Assembly (NCBI GenBank): GCA_031372145.1
Contig: JANMKR010000031.1
Location: 1 to 5,026 of the forward strand
Length of the DNA stretch: 5,026 nucleotides
Reading direction: 5' to 3'
Origin: CALMEC01 sp031372145
GTDB lineage: Bacteria > Actinomycetota > Thermoleophilia > Miltoncostaeales > Miltoncostaeaceae
Part shown: positions 1 through 4,748 of the stretch, one piece after another
How positions within the stretch are numbered: position 1 is the stretch's first letter
Layout of the letters: each line of letters starts with the position of its first letter
Position numbers and translations under genes: made by a program
The notes under the pieces: model-generated
The model's input: only the letters and a program-made list of their open reading frames with translations
The model's database searches: none
What the model was told of the DNA's origin: nothing

Positions 1-77
1 ACAAGCGAGATGCGAAGGAACGTGCGTGGTTGCGGGCGCCAGCGTCCCGTCAAGAGGCCATCCGATCTCATGCCGGT

Positions 78-83
78 TATCCT
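78..83 (+). promoter_or_regulatory. Candidate -10 box upstream of the anti-sigma-like gene
   Basis: The hexamer TATCCT matches the actinobacterial TANNNT -10 pattern and is identical to the box just upstream of the DUF3817-like gene (1479-1484). A transcript would begin near 90. That is about 16 bases before the GTG at 106 and about 94 bases before the ATG at 184. No convincing -35 is visible, so this is a pattern match only. Confidence 0.35.
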
Positions 84-183
84 AGAACGGCTTGCGTGAC
101 GTTCGGTGGTGATCACGCCAGCCGAATGTCCCGATCGGTGGCAAGAGCCCGCCGTCGAATGGAGTCTGTGTCAGTGCCGACCA

Positions 184-801
184 ATGTCTGACCAGTCTCA
201 ACACTCCGAGCACGACCTGCAGGACGTCACTGGGCTCGCCGGACGGGTGGGGCGCCGGCCGCTCTCATTCGGTCGAATGGGATTCGCGGCGGGTGGCGTG
301 GCCCTGGTCGCCGTTGTGCTTGTGGTGATCATGCTGGTGGTGTCCCGGAGTGTCCCCGGCGACCAGATCATCGCCCAGGCCGCGGCGGCGCATGCCAAAC
401 CGGTCGAGCGCCCCGCGCCGCAGGAGCAAAGCCCCACGTTGCTGGCATTCGAGCGCGTCGGCGTGACGTTTCCGGCCTGGCGAACCACGTTCCGGTGGGA
501 CGCGGTGGGTGAGCGGGCCGATCGGGCCGAAGGGCGCGACATCGCGACCGTGCTCTATCGCAAGGATGGCAACGCGATCGGCTACAGCGTCATCTCAGGC
601 ACAGGCTTGAACGCACCGACAGGGGCCACGTCGGTGGTGCAGGAGGGAAGCACTGTGCGGGTCATCACCCGGGGTGGCCGGACGATCGTCGTGTTCGATC
701 GTCACGGGCACACGTGCGTCGTCTCAGCCGTCGGAGTGCCCCAGGCCACGTTGGTCGAACTTGCGGCGTGGAAGGGCCAGGGCACCGTCCCGTTCGCCTG
801 A
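184..801 (+). CDS. Single-pass membrane protein resembling the extracytoplasmic part of an anti-sigma factor
   Basis: A 205-residue protein if started at ATG 184; the frame is also open to GTG 106, which would give 231 residues. Neither start has a clear Shine-Dalgarno. I prefer 184 because the 26 extra residues look unlike a conserved N-terminus. Residues 1-32 are short and polar. One transmembrane helix spans about residues 33-54 (GGVALVAVVLVVIMLVVS). A linker rich in Ala and Pro (QAAAAHAKPVERPAPQEQ) follows, then a C-terminal domain of about 120 residues. Recognisable elements there are FPAW, WDAVGERADR, ATVLYRKDGNAIGYSVISG and, near the end, DRHGHTCVVSAVGV followed by LAAW. From memory this arrangement is common at the C-terminus of actinobacterial anti-sigma-like proteins encoded next to ECF sigma genes. 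The usual zinc-binding anti-sigma motif (HxxxCxxC) is absent from the N-terminus, and no sigma gene is visible upstream. It may therefore be a degenerate or repurposed sensor. Membrane location is well supported; function is inferred. Confidence 0.72.
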   Translation: MSDQSQHSEHDLQDVTGLAGRVGRRPLSFGRMGFAAGGVALVAVVLVVIMLVVSRSVPGDQIIAQAAAAHAKPVERPAPQEQSPTLLAFERVGVTFPAWRTTFRWDAVGERADRAEGRDIATVLYRKDGNAIGYSVISGTGLNAPTGATSVVQEGSTVRVITRGGRTIVVFDRHGHTCVVSAVGVPQATLVELAAWKGQGTVPFA

Positions 802-907
802 CTGCTTGGTATCGAAGGCCTCTGTGGCCGCTTTCCGCGACGTCGACCGCCACGATCGTCTCGCGGTTTCAACACGATCGGCGCGGCGGTGGTGGCCGGC
901 CGCCCGG

Positions 908-913
908 TACGAT
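908..913 (+). promoter_or_regulatory. Weak candidate -10 box for the glyoxalase gene
   Basis: TACGAT lies 28 bases before the glyoxalase start, which leaves room for a short leader containing the strong ribosome binding site at 930-936. No good -35 sits at the usual distance. The 140-base gap from 802 to 941 holds nothing else I can support apart from three ACGATCG copies. Confidence 0.25.
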
Positions 914-929
914 CGGGTCGACGTCCACG

Positions 930-936
930 AAGGAGG
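930..936 (+). promoter_or_regulatory. Strong Shine-Dalgarno that fixes the glyoxalase start
   Basis: AAGGAGG, five bases before ATG 942, is the best ribosome binding site in the window. It rules out the upstream in-frame starts that extend the open frame back to 714. Confidence 0.85.
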
Positions 937-941
937 AGCGC

Positions 942-1343
942 ATGCCGACGGAGCTGGTCCACACGATGATCCGGGTGCTCGACGAGGAGCGCTCGCTCGC
1001 GTTCTACAACGCGTTGGGTTTCGCCGAACGTGGCCGCAAGCGCGTGGGTGGGGACACCGCGACCGTGATCTTCCTGGCGCTGCCGGGAGACGGAGCGCGA
1101 CTCGAGCTGACGCTCAACGACGGCCGCACGGAGCCGTACGAGGTGGGGGAGGGCTACGGACACATCGCGATCGTCGCCGATGGTGGTGTCGACGCCGAGA
1201 TCACCCGTCTCGCGCCGCTCGGCGTCGCTCCCGAGAAACCGCCGTATGCGCCGTACCCCGGCGGACCCCAGATCTGCTTCTTCCGCGACCCCGACGGCTA
1301 CCGCATCGAGATGCTCGATCGCAATCCGGAGGAAGAGCTGTAG
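942..1343 (+). CDS. gloA: Glyoxalase I (lactoylglutathione lyase-like) metalloenzyme
   Basis: A complete 133-residue protein of the vicinal-oxygen-chelate superfamily. Glyoxalase I isomerises the hemithioacetal of methylglyoxal and a thiol to the S-lactoyl thioester in the cytoplasm. The two beta-alpha-beta-beta-beta modules are visible: HTMIRVLDEERSLAFYNALGF at the N-terminus, then GHIAIVADG in the middle and ICFFRDPDGYRIEMLD near the end. The expected metal ligands are all present: His7, Glu55 (in RLELTL), His74 (in GHIAI) and Glu123 (in YRIEML). Their spacing nearly equals that of Escherichia coli GloA (His5, Glu56, His74, Glu122; about 135 residues). The start is fixed by AAGGAGG five bases upstream. 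The gene stands alone, with 140-150 base gaps on both sides. Actinobacteria often lack glutathione, so the physiological thiol could be mycothiol or another cofactor; the sequence does not say which. Confidence 0.93.
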   Translation: MPTELVHTMIRVLDEERSLAFYNALGFAERGRKRVGGDTATVIFLALPGDGARLELTLNDGRTEPYEVGEGYGHIAIVADGGVDAEITRLAPLGVAPEKPPYAPYPGGPQICFFRDPDGYRIEMLDRNPEEEL

Positions 1344-1384
1344 ATCTGCATTCAGGGCCTCGCCGCTTCGACGTAGCGCGTCCA

Positions 1385-1394
1385 GACGTACGTC
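1385..1394. repeat. 10-bp perfect palindrome between gloA and the DUF3817-like gene
   Basis: GACGTACGTC is its own reverse complement and lies in the 150-base intergenic gap, about 85 bases before the -10 box of the next gene. It could be a regulator site, but a perfect 10-mer palindrome also occurs by chance in high-GC DNA. Confidence 0.25.
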
Positions 1395-1478
1395 AGTCGG
1401 TCCGAGCCTGCTCGCCACAACGGGAGTGCCTCACGGTGGCGCGTGGCACATGTCCGGTTCGCACGACCAGCCACGAGC

Positions 1479-1484
1479 TATCCT
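1479..1484 (+). promoter_or_regulatory. Candidate -10 box for a leaderless transcript
   Basis: TATCCT ends nine bases before ATG 1494. Transcription would begin six to nine bases after the box, at or just before the start codon. The absence of a Shine-Dalgarno before 1494 fits a leaderless mRNA, which is common in actinobacteria. The -35 region is not clear. Confidence 0.5.
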
Positions 1485-1493
1485 CATTGGTCG

Positions 1494-1871
1494 ATGATGA
1501 CCGAACGACGTGAGGAAGCAGCCGCTCCTGTGGGCTCCCCGAAGAATGCGATCATTCGTCGGATCCTGACCGTGCGCAACTTCGCGGTGTTCAGCATCTT
1601 CCATTCAGTGCTGTTCACGGGGCTCGTTCTCTGTGCATTCGTGCTCGGCAAGCCCCAGCCGGCCACGTTCTTCTTCGGCTTCACGCACGGTGTCTTGTAC
1701 ATGGTGATGACCGTGGCGTGCGTCGTCGCCGCGCGTCTTCGGATCGTGTCCGTGACGACGGCCCTGGTCGTGGTCATCGTCGGCCTGTTCGGCCCGTACT
1801 TCGGGGCCTATGAGTTCCTGCGCGAGGAGCGTCGTCGCCTGAACGAGCTGTCGCTGCCTGACACCGGGTAG
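1494..1871 (+). CDS. DUF3817-like small integral membrane protein
   Basis: A 125-residue protein from ATG 1494 (a second ATG follows at 1497; the frame is open to 1443, but a promoter-like box at 1479-1484 argues for the later start). Three hydrophobic helices are visible at about residues 31-51, 58-80 and 84-105. The second begins with the motif GFTHGVLY, which matches the G-x-x-H-G signature I associate with DUF3817 membrane proteins. After the third helix come GPYFGAYEFLREE and a charged C-terminal tail (REERRRLNELS). The N-terminal 25 residues are charged and probably cytoplasmic. The molecular function of this family is unknown. No terminator-like hairpin follows the stop. The family call rests on remembered motifs and hydropathy, not a search. 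Confidence 0.8.
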   Translation: MMTERREEAAAPVGSPKNAIIRRILTVRNFAVFSIFHSVLFTGLVLCAFVLGKPQPATFFFGFTHGVLYMVMTVACVVAARLRIVSVTTALVVVIVGLFGPYFGAYEFLREERRRLNELSLPDTG

Positions 1872-2020
1872 CGGTCAGATCCCCGCATTCAAGTCCAGCG
1901 GCATACAGCAGACGGCGTCTTCGTCTCCCAGTTCGGCTCAGCCGATACGGAACGCAAGTCTGACTTCGGGAGTGGCCGCATAGCTTGCACCGGTCACGGG
2001 CGTGCCTCATCATAACTTTG
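1872..2020. other. Intergenic gap with no gene
   Basis: No frame here shows coding character. The only structure seen is a 13-bp inverted repeat at 1933-1945 (TCGGCT-C-AGCCGA). The gap marks the change from ordinary chromosomal genes to the toxin-antitoxin and insertion sequence region. Confidence 0.5.
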
Positions 2021-2317
2021 GTGGGTACCCGACCGGATCGACGGGAGTCCCGGCCAGCGCGACGTGGCGGGCTCTTCCCCCGCCTCGCCAGGCGCGTCCG
2101 GGAGATCTTCGGCGCCACCTCCCCGCGTTGGGAACAGGACGACGATACCGAAGACGGCGGCGGGACTTGGAAAACCGACGACGATACCGGAGACGGGGGC
2201 GGGACCGGTACCCGCGAGCCTCGCAACCCGCACCCGCCCATGCTCAGTGGGGCGAGTTCACTCCCCCTCCCGCGAGAACCAGAAGACGTACAGGTGTACG
2301 GCCGCGACGACGCGTAG
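2021..2317 (+). CDS. Small acidic hypothetical protein with a 13-residue tandem repeat
   Basis: About 98 residues from GTG 2021; the frame is open to TTG 1985, so the start is uncertain. The N-terminal third is basic (RPDRRESRPARRGG, then LFPRLARRVREIFGATSPRW). The middle is acidic and Gly-rich, with DDDTEDGGGTWKT followed by DDDTGDGGGT. The C-terminus is PREPEDVQVYGRDDA. At DNA level the repeat copies begin at 2138 and 2177, a period of 39 bases (13 codons). Two of the three differences across 30 bases are synonymous, which favours real coding in this frame. Overlapping open frames on both strands look like shadows. No membrane segment, signal peptide or known domain is visible, and I do not recognise a function. 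The stop lies 49 bases before the first antitoxin gene. The tail RDPHPPML/ALPLPxEPxDV type of ending feels familiar from short actinobacterial hypotheticals, but that is only an impression. Confidence 0.5.
   Translation: MGTRPDRRESRPARRGGLFPRLARRVREIFGATSPRWEQDDDTEDGGGTWKTDDDTGDGGGTGTREPRNPHPPMLSGASSLPLPREPEDVQVYGRDDA
2138..2206 (+). repeat. Imperfect tandem repeat, 39-base period, two copies
   Basis: Copies start at 2138 (GACGACGATACCGAAGACGG) and 2177 (GACGACGATACCGGAGACGG) and match over about 30 bases with three differences. The period is a multiple of three and stays in frame with the small acidic gene, encoding D-D-D-T-x-D-G-G-G-T twice. Confidence 0.8.
2287..2300. repeat. 14-bp inverted repeat near the end of the small acidic gene
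   Basis: CGTACA-GG-TGTACG has perfect 6-bp arms and a 2-base centre. It lies about 67 bases upstream of the first antitoxin start, so it could be a distal operator for that operon or chance within coding sequence. Confidence 0.35.
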
Positions 2318-2342
2318 CGTCAAAAACGCATGCTGAGAAGGG

Positions 2343-2357
2343 GGCACGTGTGGTGCC
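2343..2357. repeat. 5-bp-arm inverted repeat directly upstream of the antitoxin operator
   Basis: GGCAC-N5-GTGCC directly abuts the larger inverted repeat at 2357-2381, sharing one base. It may be part of the same control region, or a weak RNA hairpin. The arms are short, so confidence is low. Confidence 0.25.
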
Positions 2358-2381
2358 TTTACTCGTATGGACCGAGTAAAG
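2357..2381. promoter_or_regulatory. Perfect 9-bp inverted repeat spanning the first antitoxin start codon
   Basis: CTTTACTCG-N7-CGAGTAAAG has perfect 9-bp arms, and the ATG (2367-2369) sits in the 7-base centre. VapB antitoxins and VapBC complexes are known to bind palindromes at their own promoters, so this is the natural operator candidate. It includes a TTTACT box at 2358-2363 that could serve as a -10. If transcribed, the repeat would also form a hairpin with the start codon in the loop. No Shine-Dalgarno is clear before the ATG. Confidence 0.65.
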
Positions 2382-2633
2382 CCGCGTCGGGCCGGGTACA
2401 CGCGTCTGTCCCCGAAGCACCAGGTCACGATCCCCGCAGGCGTGGTCGTTGAAACTGGTGTGGAGGTCGGCACCGAGTTTGCCGTACGTGCTGAGTCTGA
2501 CGGGCGGACCGTGCTTCATCCGGTCGACGACCTCCGGACACGGCGGCTGCGGGCAATCGACCAGACCGCCGGGAGCCTCAAAGGCGTCTGGCGTCCCGGG
2601 GACCTCGATCGTCTGCGCGACGAGTGGCGCTGA
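2367..2633 (+). CDS. vapB: AbrB/SpoVT-type VapB antitoxin (locus 1)
   Basis: An 88-residue protein with a swapped-hairpin AbrB/SpoVT DNA-binding domain at about residues 9-52. The signature YTRLSPKHQVTIPAGVVVET resembles the family pattern (R-L-S-x-K-x-Q-V-T-I-P-x-x-V), and VGTEFAVRAESDGRTVLHPV completes the beta layer. The C-terminal part (RAIDQTAGSLKGVWRPGDLD then RLRDEWR) matches the toxin-binding tail of this VapB type, usually seen as GSLxGVYPPGYLxxLRDEWR. The antitoxin would neutralise the PIN ribonuclease encoded next and repress its own operon. The toxin gene begins at 2624, overlapping by 10 bases, which indicates translational coupling. A perfect inverted repeat surrounds the start codon. 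This antitoxin looks intact while its toxin is frameshifted, so it may now act as an orphan regulator or cross-antitoxin. That last point is inference. Confidence 0.88.
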   Translation: MDRVKPRRAGYTRLSPKHQVTIPAGVVVETGVEVGTEFAVRAESDGRTVLHPVDDLRTRRLRAIDQTAGSLKGVWRPGDLDRLRDEWR

Positions 2634-3011
2634 TCGTCCTCGACGCGAGCGTCGTCATCGCGCATCTCGATCCCGCCGACGCGCTACACGCTCGCGCGGT
2701 GAGCGCCCTGACTGTCGTCAGCGGGGACGACCTTGTCGTGCCGGCGTCGGCACTCGCGGAGACGCTCGTCGCTCCCGCCAGGCGCGGGCGCCTGGTCGAC
2801 GCCCCGGGCTGCGATCGACTCGCTGCTGATCCGCATTGAACCTCTGACCGACACGATTGCCGAGGGCGCCGCTGGGCTTCGTGCCGCGCATCGAACGCTG
2901 CGTCTGTCGGACGCCCTCGTCATCGCGACAGGCGACCACCTCGGCGCAGACGGAGTGCTCACAGCGGATCGCAAATGGACGCGCCTCAGCTCCCGCACCC
3001 GCATCATCTGA
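2624..3011 (+). pseudogene. vapC: VapC PIN-domain toxin interrupted by a one-base frameshift (locus 1)
   Basis: Translation from GTG 2624 gives a PIN-domain N-terminus (VALIVLDASVVIAHLDPADA) but stops at 2837-2839. The rest of the domain continues in the next frame to the stop at 3009-3011. Removing one C from the CCCC run at 2802-2805 restores a 128-residue protein reading RGRLVDA-RAAIDSLLIRIEPL. In that reconstruction all four PIN acidic residues are present: Asp7, Glu46 (ALAETL), Asp96 (LSDALV) and Asp115 (LTADRKW). The intact protein would be a Mg-dependent ribonuclease that inhibits translation. As read, the product is 71 residues and lacks two catalytic residues, so it should be inactive. 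The lesion sits in a homopolymer, so a sequencing error cannot be excluded. Everything downstream is well preserved, so the break is either recent or artefactual. Confidence 0.85.
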
Positions 3012-3062
3012 TGCCACAAGTCAGGGAGGTCCCACCTTCGGGATCTGCTCCGACTGCGTTCG

Positions 3063-3332
3063 ATGGCGGCGCGGGCGAATGTGACCCGCGAGCTACCAGC
3101 GGGTGCCGCTCCGACCGGACTTCGTGAGCGTCAGCGCGACGGAGTGAACTGTGCCGGCAAGACAATCTTTGCCGATGCCCTCGCGGTCGAACTGCGGGGT
3201 GCCGGCCGAGATGTCGTAAGGCGTGCAGAGAAACATGATCTGGGCTTGCGTCCGTCCCAAAAGCCACTCGCAACGGGGCCGCCCCTGGTGGACCGCCGTT
3301 GTTCGCGTGCGGTAGGATACGTGGTAGGATGA
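3063..3332 (+). pseudogene. Remnant of a P-loop uridine kinase-like gene
   Basis: The 89-codon frame contains one recognisable stretch, residues 26-50: DGVNCAGKTIFADALAVELR then GAGRD. GVNCAGKT fits the Walker A pattern GxxxxGK[ST]. The context resembles the N-terminus of actinobacterial uridine kinase/nucleoside kinase family proteins (DGVDGAGKTTFADELAxxLRxRGRxVVR). Those proteins are about 200 residues; here similarity fades after VVRRAEKHD, with none of the following lid or substrate motifs. The first 22 residues also look unrelated. I read it as a fragment left by deletion between two toxin-antitoxin loci. The 3' end runs into the tandem TAGGAT promoter of the next locus. A short real protein is possible but less likely. 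No Shine-Dalgarno is clear before 3063. Confidence 0.55.
3313..3330 (+). promoter_or_regulatory. Tandem TAGGAT -10 boxes before the locus 2 antitoxin
   Basis: Two copies of the decamer G(C/T)GGTAGGAT are spaced 12 bases apart, placing TAGGAT at 3313-3318 and 3325-3330. Both fit the TANNNT -10 consensus. The second ends eight bases before ATG 3339 (leaderless arrangement) and the first ends 20 bases before it. They may be two overlapping promoters, or a direct-repeat operator bound by the ribbon-helix-helix antitoxin. Confidence 0.5.
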
Positions 3333-3357
3333 CTCTCAATGAAGACTCAACGTAGGC

Positions 3358-3362
3358 AGGAG
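3358..3362 (+). promoter_or_regulatory. Shine-Dalgarno supporting the internal start at 3369
   Basis: AGGAG lies six bases before ATG 3369. Together with the leaderless-type box before ATG 3339, it leaves two credible starts for the antitoxin. Confidence 0.6.
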
Positions 3363-3368
3363 AGCGAG

Positions 3369-3713
3369 ATGGCCGCAGCTTCTTCGACGCAAACAAAGTC
3401 CGGCGTCGGGCAGTCGCGTTCGGCTGGGAAGCGTGCAGCGACGCCAACCGCGATGCTTCAGGCCGGAGGTGGTGTTGTCAAACGGTCGGTCACTTTGGCT
3501 GCGCGGAATGTCGAGGCTGTTGAGGAGATCGTCGGGAGGGGTGAGTTTTCTGCGTTCGTCGATCGAGCCCTGACGAAGGAACTGGAGCGCGTTCGATTCG
3601 ACTCGCTGCTCGACGATATGGGGCAGCGGCATGGTGCGGTCACTCCAAACGAGCGTGTGGTGGCGCGTGATGCGCTCCGGCGCGCAGGGCTCGAACTGTC
3701 CGCTCAGGGATGA
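3369..3713 (+). CDS. Ribbon-helix-helix-like antitoxin (locus 2)
   Basis: 114 residues from ATG 3369, which has AGGAG six bases upstream; ATG 3339 would give 124 residues from a leaderless transcript. The first 35 residues are low-complexity and basic (Ser, Thr, Gln, Lys, Arg). The likely DNA-binding core follows at about residues 38-62: VVKRSVTLAARNVEAVEEIV then GRGEFSAFVDRAL. This is a beta strand followed by two helices, as in ribbon-helix-helix antitoxins. The C-terminal half (KELERVRFDSLLDDMGQRHG, then VTPNERVVARDALRRAG) is charged and helical, as expected for a toxin-binding tail. The stop overlaps the toxin start by four bases (ATGA, 3710-3713). That operon layout with a PIN toxin is the strongest evidence for the antitoxin role. 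It belongs to a different family from the locus 1 antitoxin. Confidence 0.78.
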   Translation: MAAASSTQTKSGVGQSRSAGKRAATPTAMLQAGGGVVKRSVTLAARNVEAVEEIVGRGEFSAFVDRALTKELERVRFDSLLDDMGQRHGAVTPNERVVARDALRRAGLELSAQG

Positions 3714-4147
3714 CGCCGACCAAGCGCCGTCGCCAGCGGGCGGTGCCCGGCTCGCCGGTGATCCTCGATTCAGGGGCGCTGACCGAGTTGGTGGATCGGC
3801 GGTCGGCGGTCAACGCCATTCTTGAGGAGTTGCGCCGCGAGCACTACCGGGTGGTGATTCCGGCTGTCGTGCTCGTCGAGGCGCTCTCTGGCAAACGCGG
3901 AGACGAGCCGATCAACCAGATCATCAAACGCGCAGCAGAGATGCCTGCATCAGACGAACAGCGCTGTCGGCTGGCCGCGGGTCTTCGAGCAAGGACGCCC
4001 GACGCGAGCCCTGTCGATGCGCTTGTCGTCGCCGAAGCCGTCATGGCTCCTGCACAACTCGTGCCGGTGATCTTGACCTTCCACCCGCACGTGCGCGCCG
4101 TCGCGGCTACCGCTGATCGGCTCATCGTCGTTCCCGAACTCCAGTAG
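3710..4147 (+). CDS. vapC: VapC-type PIN-domain toxin (locus 2)
   Basis: A 145-residue PIN-domain protein, probably an RNA-cleaving toxin, translated from an ATGA overlap with its antitoxin. The N-terminus is basic (MTPTKRRRQR), then VILDSGALTELVDR supplies the first acid, Asp20. VVIPAVVLVEALSG supplies Glu57, and DASPVDALVVAEA supplies Asp103. The fourth acidic position normally falls in a T-[SA]-D-x-x-D motif. Here the segment reads VILTFHPHVRAVAATADRLI, with His125 and His127 where Asp would be expected. The final strand RLIVVPEL is typical of the fold. Length is normal and the frame is open throughout. Three of the four catalytic acids are therefore present. Weakened or altered metal binding is possible, but many PIN proteins tolerate variation at this site, so inactivity is only an inference. 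Confidence 0.83.
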   Translation: MTPTKRRRQRAVPGSPVILDSGALTELVDRRSAVNAILEELRREHYRVVIPAVVLVEALSGKRGDEPINQIIKRAAEMPASDEQRCRLAAGLRARTPDASPVDALVVAEAVMAPAQLVPVILTFHPHVRAVAATADRLIVVPELQ

Positions 4148-4232
4148 GGCCGCCGTTTGACCACGACCTGCTCGGGTGCAGTGCAGTCGGGCGAGCTGTT
4201 CAGTCCCTGTAGAACGGACATAACGATGGTTT

Positions 4233-4269
4233 GCTGGGTTCGACGGGTGAGGCAGGCTGGGTTTGACGG
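4233..4269 (+). repeat. Direct repeat of 14 bases upstream of the IS3 orfA
   Basis: GCTGGGTTCGACGG (4233-4246) recurs as GCTGGGTTTGACGG (4256-4269) with one mismatch and a 23-base period. It lies in the 169-base gap between the locus 2 toxin and orfA, which should contain the left end of the insertion sequence. It may be a transposase binding site or subterminal repeat. I cannot place the exact terminal inverted repeat. Confidence 0.5.
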
Positions 4270-4316
4270 AGACCGTGTTTCGAGGGTTTGTTCCTCGAGG
4301 AAGGAAGGTCTCTCGT

Positions 4317-4748
4317 ATGTCACGTCCCAGGAAGTACCCTCAAGAGTTGTTAGAACGCGGCGCCAGGGTGGTGCTGGAATCCGGTCGGCCGATCGCGAGT
4401 GTCGCCCGGGATCTCGGGGTGGCGGCGGAGTCGCTTCGTAGGTACGTGCGTCAGGTCGAAGCGAATGAGGGCCTGCGTCCGGATCTGCCGACTGCGGCTG
4501 AGCGCGAGGAGATCAAAGCACTGCGCAAAGAGGTGTTCGAGCTTCGCCGTGCGAACGAGATCCTGAAGGCCGCCAGCGTGTTTTTCGCGACGGAGCTCGA
4601 CGCAGAGCGAACGAGGCGACCGCGTTCATCAACGAGCGTCGCGGTCGTTTCGGCGTCGAGCCCATCTGCAGGGTCCTGGGCGGGTCGGCGTCCGCGTACT
4701 ACCAACGAGCGACCGGCCACCGGAGCGTCCGCTCCGTCGAGGATTCCG
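4317..4748 (+). mobile_element. Truncated IS3-family insertion sequence
   Basis: The segment holds complete orfA homology and, in the -1 frame, only about the first 40 codons of orfB. The whole DDE catalytic domain of the transposase and the right end are missing. Similarity to orfB ends near 4745 (RSVRSVED), and antitoxin control sequence of locus 3 begins within about 20 bases. The left end lies somewhere in 4148-4316 but no terminal inverted repeat can be fixed without its partner. The element cannot move by itself. Confidence 0.82.

Noticed and set aside
814..836. GGCC-N5-GGCC hairpin after the anti-sigma-like gene as a terminator
   Set aside because: The stem is only four base pairs and is followed by just three T residues, too weak for an intrinsic terminator.
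702..1418. Long minus-strand open frame covering the glyoxalase gene
   Set aside because: It lies antisense to a gene with a strong ribosome binding site and all catalytic residues; its protein shows no domain and is Arg-rich, as expected of a high-GC shadow.
674..1513. 279-codon plus-strand open frame across the glyoxalase gene
   Set aside because: It overlaps two real genes in the wrong frame, and its Arg/Ser-rich translation has no recognisable domain.
2138..2206. Repeat considered as a CRISPR array
   Set aside because: There are only two copies with a 10-base interval, the period is codon-sized and in frame, and there are no cas genes nearby.
1774..2241. Minus-strand open frame of 155 codons in the gap and the small acidic gene
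   Set aside because: The translation is low-complexity (Pro, Ser, Arg), and the tandem repeat changes fit coding on the plus strand better.
3020..3048. GGGA/TCCC repeats after the locus 1 toxin, considered as a T-box or attenuator
   Set aside because: Arms are four bases, and no specifier stem, conserved T-box sequence or downstream synthetase gene is present.
3844..4323. Minus-strand 159-codon open frame over the locus 2 toxin
   Set aside because: It is a shadow of the PIN gene; the translation is Ser/Thr/Arg-rich without motifs.
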